39,219 bases of DNA from NCBI GenBank assembly GCA_003058525.1, contig QBVD01000013.1, positions 1 through 39,219 on the forward strand, given 5' to 3'. The stretch comes from a gamma proteobacterium symbiont of Ctena orbiculata. Lineage in GTDB: Bacteria > Pseudomonadota > Gammaproteobacteria > Chromatiales > Chromatiaceae. Below, piece after piece: positions 7,973 through 17,368 of the stretch (position 1 is its first letter; each line of letters begins with the position of its first letter). The position numbers and the translations under genes were made by a program. The notes under the pieces are model-generated. The model saw only the letters and a list, made by a program, of their open reading frames with translations, searched no databases and was not told the origin of the DNA.

Positions 7973-9244
7973 CTATTTCTTCTCAGACGAAGCAGTCAAA
8001 TGATCCGCAACCAATTCGGTCAGGCTGATCACTTCGGTGTCCATATCGTTGTGTTCTATGCCCTCCTCCAGGATGATGCGGCAATTGGCGCATGCTGTGA
8101 CAATGGTATTTACTCCGGTCTCCCGCAGCTGTTTTTTCTTGCGGTCGAACACATGCAGCCGTAATGGCTCGGCACGTTCATTGGCACTCACGCCACCGCC
8201 ACCACCACAGCACCAGTTCATCACGCCATGGTCTTTCATTTCGACAAAGTTCTCCGCCACGCTGTTGAGCAATTCACGGGGCTGCTGCACCACGCCACCG
8301 CGCCGAACGATCTGACAGGGATCGTGCAGCGTCATCGGTGTGCTGTCCCTGTATTCCAGTTGCAGACGTCCTTCGGCTTTCAGCTGCTCCAGCAATTCCA
8401 GAATATGGATCACTTCGAAGGGATAGTGGCGACCGACCAGGTTCGGCCCCTCCCAACGTATTGCGGTATAGGCATGCCCGCACTCCGGACTGATCACATA
8501 GTTGACAGCCAGCTCTTCAGCGGCGATCACAACCCGATTGACCAGTTCTGCGGCCGCCTCTTTGTTGCCGATCTGGATACCGCTGTTGGTGGCCTCGAAT
8601 GCCTTGCTGCTGATGGTCCAGGAGACCCCCGCCGCATCGAAGATACGTGCAATGCTCTCGATATATTCGGGGAAATTGACTATCTCCATCGAGGAGAAGA
8701 GGGTCATATAGTCAGCGCCCTTTTTGTCTATCGGAATTTGCAGTCCGGTATCCTTCTCCACATGCGCCAGAACGGCCTTGAGTGTCTTGAGAGTAACACC
8801 CATGGGACTGCCGATCCTCAACGCCCGCCGGGTCGCCTCCTTCATACCGTCGGGCGCATAACCGGCAACGGAAAAACCCTCCCGCTGTTTTCTGATCATG
8901 TAGGTGATGTCGTTGCCCACCGGACAGACCATGGAGCAGCGTCCGCACAAGGTGCAGCTGTCATAGACCAGCGTCTCCCAATCGGCAAAGTCTTTCTCGG
9001 TCAGGGATTCAAGCAATCCGAAGACAGATCCCAACTTGCCCCAGAAGGTATGCTCCCGCCGCCACAGCTTCTTCATCGGTTCCACCTTGTAGATCGGTGT
9101 GTAGCGGGGATCTTGCGTCTCTGTAAAGAAGAGACAGGCCTCGGCGCAGAGTCCGCAGTGGACGCAACTGGAGAAGTAGGATGAGATCCTTGCGTCTATC
9201 TGCTGGCGCAGCGCCTCTACGCCCTGCTCAAACTGTTCATTCAT
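7973..9244 (-). CDS. DsrK/HdrD-like iron-sulfur protein
   Basis: 423 residues from the ATG at 9244, chosen because a strong AGGGGGGG site precedes it. Two [4Fe-4S] ferredoxin motifs lie at the N-terminus (SSCVHCGLCAEAC and DSCTLCGRCSMVCP). The C-terminal half has cysteine-rich CCG-type segments: SPECGHAY, HDPCQIVRRGG, NWCCGGGGGV and TACANCR. These are the hallmarks of HdrD/DsrK, which hold a non-cubane cluster that handles disulfide/thiol or trisulfide chemistry in the cytoplasm. It is the last gene of the formate dehydrogenase operon and follows a NarI/DsrM-like cytochrome b by 68 bp, so the two resemble a DsrMK pair. Its real redox partner is unknown; here the module may exchange electrons between formate/quinone and a cytoplasmic disulfide. 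Confidence 0.78.
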   Translation of the reverse strand: MNEQFEQGVEALRQQIDARISSYFSSCVHCGLCAEACLFFTETQDPRYTPIYKVEPMKKLWRREHTFWGKLGSVFGLLESLTEKDFADWETLVYDSCTLCGRCSMVCPVGNDITYMIRKQREGFSVAGYAPDGMKEATRRALRIGSPMGVTLKTLKAVLAHVEKDTGLQIPIDKKGADYMTLFSSMEIVNFPEYIESIARIFDAAGVSWTISSKAFEATNSGIQIGNKEAAAELVNRVVIAAEELAVNYVISPECGHAYTAIRWEGPNLVGRHYPFEVIHILELLEQLKAEGRLQLEYRDSTPMTLHDPCQIVRRGGVVQQPRELLNSVAENFVEMKDHGVMNWCCGGGGGVSANERAEPLRLHVFDRKKKQLRETGVNTIVTACANCRIILEEGIEHNDMDTEVISLTELVADHLTASSEKK

Positions 9245-9312
9245 AACCCCCCCTAATCGCATTACTCACACCCAATCGTAGCGGGAGGATCCTAGGGCGT
9301 GAGAAATGCGGG

Positions 9313-9954
9313 CTATGCGTTGACACCTTTGCGCCCCATGGTTGCGCCGGTATAACCGCGACTCAAAATAAAGGTGAAAGTATGCATCAGCTTGCTGAAG
9401 GGAAAGTAGATCAGCAGCAATTCAGCCAGCAGCAGATGAATCAGGCGCAGACTTTCGAATGATTGCGCCAATGCCAGACAGCCGGTCAGCATGACCAAAA
9501 ACACCAATAGAGTGCCCAAGTGGTCATCCAGGTCGGAGAGCAGACGGGTCACCGGACTAAGCAGACGATGTATCCACAACAACAGCAGACCCAGAAATGC
9601 AAGTTCGGCGGAAAGGATGAAGGCCCAATGGGGTATCGCGGTCCAGCTGAGACCGGTGATCCGTTCGGCGATGAAATCGATATGGGGCTGCGCGAAGAAG
9701 AGCAGCACGAAGAGTCCGATATGGAACAGATAACCGGCGATCAGCAGAAGCCGTCCACGTGTGGCTGCGCTGCGTTCATATACAGAGCGGGTGAAGACAG
9801 TGCGAATGGCGCCTGTGGAAGCGCTTCCCCTGGGGGTGGCCAGATCTTTTCTGTTGCCCGCCATGAGTATCGTCACGATACGCCAGGTGACGCCTATCAA
9901 AAAGACGCTCAGGGAGAAGATCCACAGGGGACCATCGATGAATTGAGCGATCAC
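9313..9954 (-). CDS. NarI/DsrM-like membrane cytochrome b
   Basis: 213 residues with about five membrane helices. It starts at GTG 9954 in a 4-bp overlap (GTGA) with the preceding cytochrome b gene. His173 and His191 lie 18 residues apart in RLIHLLLAELLLIYFPFSKLMH, the same spacing as the heme-b ligand pair in the last helices of NarI; His78 and His91 are candidates for the other heme. Known relatives (NarI, DsrM, HdrE) are quinone-linked b cytochromes that pair with an Fe-S subunit. The next gene is DsrK/HdrD-like, so this is probably its membrane anchor. Confidence 0.75.
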   Translation of the reverse strand: MIAQFIDGPLWIFSLSVFLIGVTWRIVTILMAGNRKDLATPRGSASTGAIRTVFTRSVYERSAATRGRLLLIAGYLFHIGLFVLLFFAQPHIDFIAERITGLSWTAIPHWAFILSAELAFLGLLLLWIHRLLSPVTRLLSDLDDHLGTLLVFLVMLTGCLALAQSFESLRLIHLLLAELLLIYFPFSKLMHTFTFILSRGYTGATMGRKGVNA

Positions 9955-11039
9955 TTGTCGGCCTCCCGTAACTCTCTGCCAAGGTATTCGTTGGTATCGG
10001 GATCGCTGAATCGATTCACTTCTTCATTCGCTATCGCTTCACCCCGTTTTTCCATCTGTGTCGCCCACAGATCGTGATGCTCCTTGGCCCAGTTAAGATC
10101 GCAGTAACCGGTCGTCATACCGTCGATGGCGCCCTCCATGCCGATGCTGCCGATATAGATGTGGCCGAGGATCACACCGATCATGAGTATCGCGCCGATG
10201 GCGTGGCCCACATGGGCCAGCTCCATCCACTCCCGACTCTGACCGAAAACGGGAAATATCAATACCAGTCCGGAGACGACGATCACCGAGCCCACCAGCA
10301 CCAGCATCCAGAACATGCTCTTCTCGCCCATGTTGAAGAAGTTGGACGGAACATGCTTCTTACCGATGATGCCTCCACCTCGTAACAGCCAACTCATATC
10401 CCCCTTCTGGTAGATATTGCGTCGGACGAATTTCACAAACACCAGGATCAGCGCAACCATAAACAGCGGGCCCATCAGGTTGTGGCCCTCCTTACTGGCC
10501 GATGCAATGATGGAAAAGATCTCCTTGCCGAAGATGGGTATCAACAGCGGGCGGCCGAATAGAATGATCAGGCCGGTGATGGCGAGAAACAGGAAAATCG
10601 ATGCCATGAACCAGTGGATCAATCGCTCATAGCTGGTGTAACGGGGCAGCTTCCTGTCCGATGCCCCGCCGACGATTTTCACCTTGCCGCGTAGCATGTA
10701 GAAAAACGCCAGACCGACAACGATACCCAGCAGCAGGTAACCGCCGATGGGAATCAACTGCTGCATGCGGAATTTACGCCACTTATCGCCATTGGCATTG
10801 ATCAGCACACCCGAATCCACTCCCTTCACCTGGGTGGTACCTGATATGGGCATATCCCGCTGACGCACATCCCGCCACAATTCCGCGGCAGGATTGAGCA
10901 CCATCGTCGATGGCATGCCTTTCTGCTGTTTGCTATCAGCAACAGTTTCCAACGGCAGGAGAAGCAACCACAGCAGCCACAGGAAAACCCCTGTTTTGAG
11001 GCCAAGGCCGGCCTGAGAAAGGTTGCTTACCCTGTACAT
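9951..11039 (-). CDS. fdhC: Formate dehydrogenase cytochrome b subunit (gamma)
   Basis: 362 residues. A signal or first helix lies at about residues 16-33, followed by a periplasmic stretch and then a cytochrome b561-like domain from about residue 105 with four helices. Heme-ligand candidates are the histidines in YERLIHWFMA, GHNLMGPLF and HVGHAIGAIL...GHIYIGS. Size and pattern match the FdnI/FdoI-type gamma subunits of respiratory formate dehydrogenases, which pass electrons from FdhB to quinone. It lies 29 bp after fdhB and overlaps the next cytochrome gene by 4 bp. Confidence 0.87.
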   Translation of the reverse strand: MYRVSNLSQAGLGLKTGVFLWLLWLLLLPLETVADSKQQKGMPSTMVLNPAAELWRDVRQRDMPISGTTQVKGVDSGVLINANGDKWRKFRMQQLIPIGGYLLLGIVVGLAFFYMLRGKVKIVGGASDRKLPRYTSYERLIHWFMASIFLFLAITGLIILFGRPLLIPIFGKEIFSIIASASKEGHNLMGPLFMVALILVFVKFVRRNIYQKGDMSWLLRGGGIIGKKHVPSNFFNMGEKSMFWMLVLVGSVIVVSGLVLIFPVFGQSREWMELAHVGHAIGAILMIGVILGHIYIGSIGMEGAIDGMTTGYCDLNWAKEHHDLWATQMEKRGEAIANEEVNRFSDPDTNEYLGRELREADK

Positions 11040-11068
11040 GGAACGTCAGCTCTCCCTTTAGACCGCAA

Positions 11069-11698
11069 TCACTCTTTAGCACTGCTCTTGCCGGCGGCAC
11101 TGTAAGGTGCGCGGAACGAGGCATCGCGATAGGAGACACCCCGCGCCATCACACTCGCACTGCGATTGATGATGCGTTTGCGATAGATCTCGGAGATGGT
11201 ATCCGAATCCCCCGCCAGCAACGCCTTGGTTGAGCACATCTCCGCACACAGCGGCAGCTTGCCTTCGGCGAGTCGGTTGGAACCATACTTGCGATGCTCT
11301 TCGGAGCTGTTGTCGGCCTCCGGCCCGCCGGCGCAGAAGGTACACTTATCCATCTTGCCTCGCGTGGCGAAGGCGCCATCCTCGGGAAACTGCGGTGCGC
11401 CGAAGGGGCAGGCATAGAAACAGTAACCGCATCCGATACAGATATCCTTGTCATGCAGTACAACGCCGTCCTGGGTGGTATAGAAACAGTCCACCGGACA
11501 GACCGTGGCGCAAGGCGCATCCGAACAGTGCATGCAGGCCACCGAGAGGGAGCGTTCACCCTCGTCGCCGTCATTGATGGTCACCACCCTGCGGCGGTTC
11601 ACGCCCCATGGAACCTCGTTCTCGTTCTTACAGGCGGTTACGCATGCATTGCACTCGATGCAACGTTCCGGATCACAATAAAATTTCATTCGTGCCAT
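11069..11698 (-). CDS. fdhB: Formate dehydrogenase iron-sulfur subunit (beta)
   Basis: 209 residues with four [4Fe-4S] cluster motifs: CIECNACVTACKNEN (residues 13-27), CMHCSDAPCATVCPVDC, CIGCGYCFYACPFG, and the CTFC...CAEMC pair. It corresponds to the short 'FDH3-type' beta subunit, without the C-terminal membrane helix of E. coli FdnH. It transfers electrons from FdhA to the cytochrome b. The start ATG at 11698 follows AGAGGA. It lies 26 bp downstream of fdhA. Confidence 0.92.
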   Translation of the reverse strand: MARMKFYCDPERCIECNACVTACKNENEVPWGVNRRRVVTINDGDEGERSLSVACMHCSDAPCATVCPVDCFYTTQDGVVLHDKDICIGCGYCFYACPFGAPQFPEDGAFATRGKMDKCTFCAGGPEADNSSEEHRKYGSNRLAEGKLPLCAEMCSTKALLAGDSDTISEIYRKRIINRSASVMARGVSYRDASFRAPYSAAGKSSAKE

Positions 11699-11724
11699 GT
11701 TAGTGTCCTCTGTTTAAAACCCGG

Positions 11725-14619
11725 TTACGCCTTGCTGATGCGACAGAGACTGCATTTTGTCTCCTGCATCTGCGTGACCGAGTCATAGCCATAGGTCATG
11801 GCTGTATTACAGGCTTCGCCCAGAACGTATGGATCCGCGCCCTCGGGATATTTGCCGCGCAGATCCTTACCCAGAAAGTGGCCGCCGAAGTGGAACGGCA
11901 TAAAGGCCACACCAGCCGCCACCCGCCGTGTCACCAGCGCCTTGACTTTGATGCGGGCACCCTCGGCGCCCTCGACCCAGACATCTTGGCCATCCCTGAC
12001 GCCGGCATTGTTTGCATCGCGCGGATGCATCTCGATAAACATATCCTGCTGAAGCTCCGCCAACCAGGGATTTGAGCGGGACTCATCGCCACCGCCTTCA
12101 TACTCGACCAGGCGGCCTGAGGTGAGAATGATGGGGTAATCCTTGGAGTAGTCCTTGGCCTGAATCGAGCCGTAGCGGGTCGGCAAGCGATAGAAGGACT
12201 TGCGGTCCTCGTAGGTGGGATACTTCTCCACCAGATCACGCCGGTTGGTATAAAGAGGCTCGCGATGGACCGGTACCGGATCGGGGAAGGTCCAGACCAC
12301 AGCCCGGGCCTTGGCATTGCCGAAGGGCGCGCAGCCATGCTTGATGGCGACACGCTGGATACCGCCGGAACGGTCTGTCTTCCAGTTCTTGCCTTCCGCC
12401 AGTTTTTTCTCCTCCGGAGTCAAGTCATCCCACCAACCCAGTTTTTTCAACAGGTCGGCGGTGAACTCCGGATGACCGTTCTTGATCTCGTTGCCGACCG
12501 GGTAGGATCCCTCTGCCAGCAGATTTTCACCATTGCGCTCGACGCCGAAACGGGCACGGAAGTTGAGGCCGCCCTTGGCCACCGGTTTGCTGGTGTCGTA
12601 GAGATTCGGTGTGCCGGGATGGCCCATATCCGCGGTACCCCAGCAGGGCCAGGGCAGACCGTAGTATTCACCGTCGCAGGGACCGCCCTCCGCCAACAGG
12701 CTGGTATAGTCGAAGGTTCCCCAGTTTTGTTGCTGCTTTTTCATGCGCTCCGGACTCTGACCGGTATAACCGATGGTCCACATGCCGTTGTTGAATTCGC
12801 GGGTGATGTCCTCGATCAAGGGCTCGTCGTTCTCGACCTTGATTTGCTTGAACAACTCGTCGGCGAAACCGAGCTTGCTCGCCAGGCGATACATAATGGT
12901 GTGGTCCGGCAGGGATTCGAATATCGGCTCAATGACCTTGTCCCGCCACTGCAGTGAGCGGTTGGAGGCGGTAACCGAACCATAGGTCTCGAATTGAGTG
13001 GCGGCGGGCAGCAGATAGACACCATCGGTCCTGTCATGCATGACCGCCGAGACGGTCGGATAGGGATCGATGATCACCATCATATCCAGCTTCTCCATGG
13101 CCTTCTTCATCTCCTGGCCACGGGTCTGGCTGTTGGGTGCATGCCCCCATAACACCATCACCCGTACATTGTCCTTTTGCGCAATATTCGCCTTCTCTTC
13201 CAGCACGCCGTCTATCCAGCGTGATACCGGGATACCTTTGGTGTTCATCACCATTGCATCCTTGCCCTTGGATTGCTCGTAGCTGGCCTGTTCGAAGCGG
13301 CCGGCGAGCCAGTCATAATCCACACCCCAGACCTTGGACCAGTGTCCCCAGGCCCCCTTAGACAGGCCGTAATAGCCCGGCAGTGTGTGGGAAAGAACAC
13401 CGAAGTCGGTGGCGCCCTGCACGTTGTCGTGGCCACGGAAGATGTTAGTCCCGCCTCCTGATGTGCCCATGTTGCCCAGGGCCAATTGGAAGACGCAGTA
13501 GGCCCGGGTGTTGTTGTTGCCGATGGTATGCTGGGTACCCCCCATGCACCATATGAAAGTGCCGGGGCGATTGTCCGCCATAGTCTTGGCGGCTGCGTAG
13601 ACCTGGTTCTCAGGTACACCGGAGACACGCTCCACCTCTTCAGGCGTCCATTTGGCGATCTCCTTCTTCACCTCCTCCAGTCCGTAAACCCGTTGACGGA
13701 TGAACTCCTTGTCCTCCCAGCCGTTTTTGAAGATATGCCAGAGCATGCCCCAGACAACGGGCACATCCGTACCGGGACGAAGCCGCAGGTATTGGTTGGC
13801 ATGGGCTGCCGTACGGGTAAATCGAGGATCGATAACGATCAACTGGGCATTGTTCTGCTCCTTGGCCTTGAACACATGCTGCAGCGAGACCGGGTGGGCC
13901 TCCGCCGGATTGCCGCCGATGATCAGAATCGACTTGGAGTTATGGATGTCATTATAGGAGTTGGTCATGGCACCGTAGCCCCAGGTGTTGGCGACACCGG
14001 CTACCGTGGTGGAGTGACAGATACGGGCCTGGTGGTCCACATTATTGGTACCCCAGAATGCGGCGAACTTGCGGAACAAATAAGCCTGTTCATTATTGTG
14101 CTTGGCCGATCCCAGCCAGTAGACCGAATCGGGGCTCGACTGCTCGCGCACCTCGAGCATCTTGTCGCCGATTTCGTTGATCGCCTGTTCCCAGGAGATG
14201 CGTTTCCATTTGCCATCCACCAGCTTGGTGGGATATTTCAGCCGTCTTTCGCCATGCCCGTGCTCACGCACCGAGGCGCCCTTGGCGCAATGGGCGCCCA
14301 GATTGAAGGGATGATCGAAGGCGGGCTCCTGGCCGGTCCAGACACCGTTCTGGACTTCGGCGATGATGCCGCAACCGACCGAACAGTGGGTACAGATGGT
14401 CTTGATCTGCTCCGCCTGACCTTTTTCGGCTGTTGCCGCTTCGGCCTTTTTCATCATGCCCGGGGCAAATCCGGTGGCCAATGCGGCGCCGCCTGCCATC
14501 AGGCTGGAGTTACGCAGAAAGTCGCGACGGCTCATGGTCTGACCGGCGGATGATCTTTCGGGTTCAACCGACTCTTTACTGCTGTCGTTCACCAGATCGG
14601 AGGTTTTATGCAGTTTCAT
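11725..14619 (-). CDS. fdhA: Formate dehydrogenase catalytic subunit, Mo-bis-MGD (alpha)
   Basis: 964 residues. A twin-arginine leader (SRRDFLRNS at residues 30-38 with a hydrophobic stretch after it) directs export to the periplasm. The [4Fe-4S] motif uses Cys76, Cys79, Cys83 and Cys111. The active-site pair is Cys201-His202 in RICHSTTVAG, so this is the cysteine form: the codon is TGT and no selenocysteine TGA is present. The C-terminal molydopterin-binding domain (from about residue 830, ILTSGRLVEYEGGGDESRSNPWL) is complete. It oxidises formate to CO2, or may reduce CO2. The start ATG at 14619 follows GAGGA. It is preceded by a small Tat-leader protein and a TorD-type chaperone in the same operon. 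Confidence 0.95.
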   Translation of the reverse strand: MKLHKTSDLVNDSSKESVEPERSSAGQTMSRRDFLRNSSLMAGGAALATGFAPGMMKKAEAATAEKGQAEQIKTICTHCSVGCGIIAEVQNGVWTGQEPAFDHPFNLGAHCAKGASVREHGHGERRLKYPTKLVDGKWKRISWEQAINEIGDKMLEVREQSSPDSVYWLGSAKHNNEQAYLFRKFAAFWGTNNVDHQARICHSTTVAGVANTWGYGAMTNSYNDIHNSKSILIIGGNPAEAHPVSLQHVFKAKEQNNAQLIVIDPRFTRTAAHANQYLRLRPGTDVPVVWGMLWHIFKNGWEDKEFIRQRVYGLEEVKKEIAKWTPEEVERVSGVPENQVYAAAKTMADNRPGTFIWCMGGTQHTIGNNNTRAYCVFQLALGNMGTSGGGTNIFRGHDNVQGATDFGVLSHTLPGYYGLSKGAWGHWSKVWGVDYDWLAGRFEQASYEQSKGKDAMVMNTKGIPVSRWIDGVLEEKANIAQKDNVRVMVLWGHAPNSQTRGQEMKKAMEKLDMMVIIDPYPTVSAVMHDRTDGVYLLPAATQFETYGSVTASNRSLQWRDKVIEPIFESLPDHTIMYRLASKLGFADELFKQIKVENDEPLIEDITREFNNGMWTIGYTGQSPERMKKQQQNWGTFDYTSLLAEGGPCDGEYYGLPWPCWGTADMGHPGTPNLYDTSKPVAKGGLNFRARFGVERNGENLLAEGSYPVGNEIKNGHPEFTADLLKKLGWWDDLTPEEKKLAEGKNWKTDRSGGIQRVAIKHGCAPFGNAKARAVVWTFPDPVPVHREPLYTNRRDLVEKYPTYEDRKSFYRLPTRYGSIQAKDYSKDYPIILTSGRLVEYEGGGDESRSNPWLAELQQDMFIEMHPRDANNAGVRDGQDVWVEGAEGARIKVKALVTRRVAAGVAFMPFHFGGHFLGKDLRGKYPEGADPYVLGEACNTAMTYGYDSVTQMQETKCSLCRISKA

Positions 14620-14638
14620 TCAGGTATCCTCGAAAAAC

Positions 14639-14851
14639 TCAACTCACGGTGGACTTGTAATAGGCCGCGATATGGGGTGTCAGGCGGTAGCCCTTCTTTG
14701 TCTTGGCCGACTCGCTTGAAGCTTCATCCGTGGAGGCCGTTGTCAGACCGGGCAGGCTGGCCGCGACGGCGACGCCGACACCGGCACTCGCAGTGCCGCG
14801 CAGAAACGCCCTGCGTTTCGGATCCGGTTTCTGCTTAAGCTGTTTTTTCAT
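14639..14851 (-). CDS. Formate dehydrogenase region Tat-signal small protein
   Basis: 70 residues from the ATG at 14851, which follows GGAGGA; the ATG five codons earlier is less well placed. It has a twin-arginine motif (PKRRAFLRG) followed by the hydrophobic GTASAGVGVAVAASLPGL, and a short tail ending in TPHIAAYYKSTVS. Such tiny Tat-signal proteins sit before fdhA in many formate dehydrogenase operons (the 'formate dehydrogenase region TAT target' family). Their role is unproven; a membrane or cofactor-assembly accessory is often assumed. It lies 19 bp upstream of fdhA. Confidence 0.85.
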   Translation of the reverse strand: MKKQLKQKPDPKRRAFLRGTASAGVGVAVAASLPGLTTASTDEASSESAKTKKGYRLTPHIAAYYKSTVS

Positions 14852-14919
14852 GAAATCATCCTCCACTCGGATTCACAGTTCAGTCATGTAACAATCGGTC
14901 AGGCTACATACATAGAGCG

Positions 14920-15588
14920 CTACACGGGCATACTCAGGTAACGTTTCTCCATCGCTGCGAATGCGGCGCCGAAGCGCCCCACCGCACGATAGAAGACAGC
15001 AGCTTTCGCCTCACTCAAATCAGCGAAAAAATGCTCCAGCCAACCAGCCATATGTGATTCGAAGAAGTGTGATTGCTGACGGAAACCGACGCCTTCGCCG
15101 ATCATCATTGCCATCACTTCGCACAGTGCGGCAACATGATCCTCCGGTTCAGTGACACCGTCCTGGCGTTGAAATCCCAACATCGCCAGATCGTCCCGCA
15201 GCCTGCCCAGGGGTTTCTCCATCAGGAACCCTGTGAGATACCAGGAGCCATAGGGCACCAACTCACCGCGACCCATACCGATGAACAGATCGTGAAACTC
15301 CAGCTCCACCGCTTGCGGCCGCGAATCCGATGCGGATAGACCCAACATGGACATCGCCAACGCCAACTCGTCCCTGCTCGGTTCCACGGTCGCAAAACCG
15401 GTGACCTTTTCGAGCATCAGTTGATCCGGGGATTGCCGCAACAGTTGAGCCAACATGCCGTAGGCGCCGATTCGATAGTGCTGTTCCCGATCCAGATCGA
15501 CAGCAGGTGCGGTGTCAGTCACCGAACCGGGCAACGGGTTTTCCGCGCACTCATTGTCAGTTTGGACGGCTTGGCTCATTTCGGTCAT
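14920..15588 (-). CDS. TorD/DmsD-type molybdoenzyme chaperone
   Basis: 222 residues from the ATG at 15588. This start is chosen for the GAGGAG site eight bases upstream; a longer frame to 15654 has no such support. It is all-helical with the family's central pattern ELEFHDLFIGMGRGELVPYGSWYLTGFLMEKPL (about residues 96-128) and a C-terminal HFFESHMAGWLEHFF. TorD-family proteins bind the Tat leader and apo-form of a Mo enzyme in the cytoplasm until the cofactor is inserted. The partner is presumably FdhA, two genes downstream. Confidence 0.85.
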   Translation of the reverse strand: MTEMSQAVQTDNECAENPLPGSVTDTAPAVDLDREQHYRIGAYGMLAQLLRQSPDQLMLEKVTGFATVEPSRDELALAMSMLGLSASDSRPQAVELEFHDLFIGMGRGELVPYGSWYLTGFLMEKPLGRLRDDLAMLGFQRQDGVTEPEDHVAALCEVMAMMIGEGVGFRQQSHFFESHMAGWLEHFFADLSEAKAAVFYRAVGRFGAAFAAMEKRYLSMPV

Positions 15589-15739
15589 CACACTCTCCTC
15601 AGACAAATACTCTTTGCAAGCACCGGACCAGCTCTCATGGGAAAGAAATGACAAATTGGACTGAAATCGACCAAGTCTTCACTCCCCCCGGATCCAATCG
15701 CAGAATCGGCATCTCTCAATGGTTGGTCAAAATGGGGAT

Positions 15740-17368
15740 CTACTGTTGCAACCGTCCATCCAGATCCCCGCCCATGGCCTCCGCGTCCTGCACAATATCC
15801 ACCACCCGGCAGCTATCGCACAGGGTAAGCCGCTTGAGCGCCCTTTCGTTCTGAAACATATAGTGATCTTTAAGTCTGCTTCGCATCTTTTCGATCACCG
15901 AACGGGTTGCGAAGGGTTTACCGCAGGCGGTACAGCGAAAGGGCTCCTCTTCGCGCAGGGTACGGGTCTGGTTACGACTCTCTGCTTCGAACAACAACCG
16001 CGGCGTAATCCAGATTGCGTCCTCGGGACAGGTGCGGGTACAGAGTCCGCACTGCAGACAATTGGCCTCGATGAAACGAAGCTGAGGCATACCCTCGCTG
16101 CCACTCTGCAACGCCTTGCCTGGACAGGCGCCGACACAGGAGAGGCAGAGGGTACAGGCCTTTTCCTCCACATAGACGGTCCCAAAGGGAGCGCCCGCGG
16201 GAAGGCTGGCCATCGGTTTGGGCCGCTCGGCCTGGTCGTAAAGGTGGTCGATGGCAAGATAGATCGATTGCCGCTTGCTGCCGATCCCGGAAAATCCCGC
16301 CAGCGGGATCTCAGGCATGCCCTCACCGCTATCCCGCAGCAGTTCAGCATGTGCAATCAGCCGGATCGATGTTTGGGGATACCCCATCGCACGCAGGATC
16401 TCCTCCGCGATGGCGAACTGTTCCTGCATCGCACTCTTCACGGCCGACGGCATGCCGCCGTCATCCGCCAACAACACTTGCCTGGCGCCATAAGCCAGAA
16501 CCGTCAACCAGACATCCATGCCGGTGCTGGCCAACTCCTCCACCACTACCGGCAGATAGTGGGCGGGCATATCGTTCGGCAACGGTTGATCCGAAGCGGC
16601 ATGAAACACCACCACCGGAGAGCACCCTCCTTGCTCAAGATAGGTATGCAACAATTTACGCAGCCGTTGCAAAGTGTCCCTGACCGATGGATAGAGATAG
16701 CGCATCGCCCCACTGGGGCAGACACTGGCGCAGGCACCGCCTCCCTGGCAGAGATAGCTGTTCACTTCGACAGTCTCGGCCAGGCTGGTGATCGCATCGG
16801 CGGGACAGGCATCGATGCAACGGGTGCAGGCATGCTTACCCGAACGGCCATGGGCACAGATCGTCGGATCGTAGTCGAAATAGCGGGGTTTCTCGAAATT
16901 ACCGGTCATCTGAGCCATTTCGTCGAGTACCGGTGAGAGCTGATCCTCTTCGATACTTGAGTGGTAGTAACCGGGAGGATTCATCACCCGATCCATCAAA
17001 GGCGTGTGCGAGAGATCCAGGATCAGATCCACCGCAAGGATCTCCGCATTGGCGCGGCCGGCTTCGCCGAGATGTATCTTGAAAGCCCCGAGATACCCCT
17101 CTATCCGAAGGTCACGTCCACCCACGGGGACAACCGGAGCACCCGGTTCTTCCGCACCCCGGGTCAAGACCACAATCGGACTGAGCTTATCGTTCAGCCG
17201 CGGCGCGATCTCCAGCGCCGTCTGATCCCCGATCACCGCCACCCGGCCGCGGGACTGATAGTTGACCAGACTGGTCGCCTCCACGCCGATTTCCCGCATC
17301 GCCTGCAATGCCAGATCCCGCGCCCGGCGGTTGACCATTGATACGGCCGTGGTGTTCGATTCACTCAT
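15740..17368 (-). CDS. Multi-cluster 4Fe-4S ferredoxin-like protein of the fdh operon
   Basis: A 542-residue cytoplasmic protein. Four ferredoxin-type cysteine motifs are visible: ACTRCIDACPADAI and the GGGACASVCPSGAM segment in the first half, then ACTLCLSCVGACPGKAL and NCLQCGLCTRTCPEDAI in the second. The C-terminus has two CxxC pairs (FRCTACGKP and LCDSCR), suggesting an additional metal site. It overlaps DUF3306 by 4 bp. This large 4Fe-4S protein with DUF3305 and DUF3306 is a recurrent companion of formate dehydrogenase loci in proteobacteria. Its exact role (assembly or electron transfer) is not established. Confidence 0.8.
   Translation of the reverse strand: MSESNTTAVSMVNRRARDLALQAMREIGVEATSLVNYQSRGRVAVIGDQTALEIAPRLNDKLSPIVVLTRGAEEPGAPVVPVGGRDLRIEGYLGAFKIHLGEAGRANAEILAVDLILDLSHTPLMDRVMNPPGYYHSSIEEDQLSPVLDEMAQMTGNFEKPRYFDYDPTICAHGRSGKHACTRCIDACPADAITSLAETVEVNSYLCQGGGACASVCPSGAMRYLYPSVRDTLQRLRKLLHTYLEQGGCSPVVVFHAASDQPLPNDMPAHYLPVVVEELASTGMDVWLTVLAYGARQVLLADDGGMPSAVKSAMQEQFAIAEEILRAMGYPQTSIRLIAHAELLRDSGEGMPEIPLAGFSGIGSKRQSIYLAIDHLYDQAERPKPMASLPAGAPFGTVYVEEKACTLCLSCVGACPGKALQSGSEGMPQLRFIEANCLQCGLCTRTCPEDAIWITPRLLFEAESRNQTRTLREEEPFRCTACGKPFATRSVIEKMRSRLKDHYMFQNERALKRLTLCDSCRVVDIVQDAEAMGGDLDGRLQQ

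Noticed and set aside
13990-14040. Possible selenocysteine formate dehydrogenase
   Set aside because: The active-site codon of FdhA reads TGT (Cys201), and no in-frame TGA or SECIS-like need exists; the frame is open throughout.
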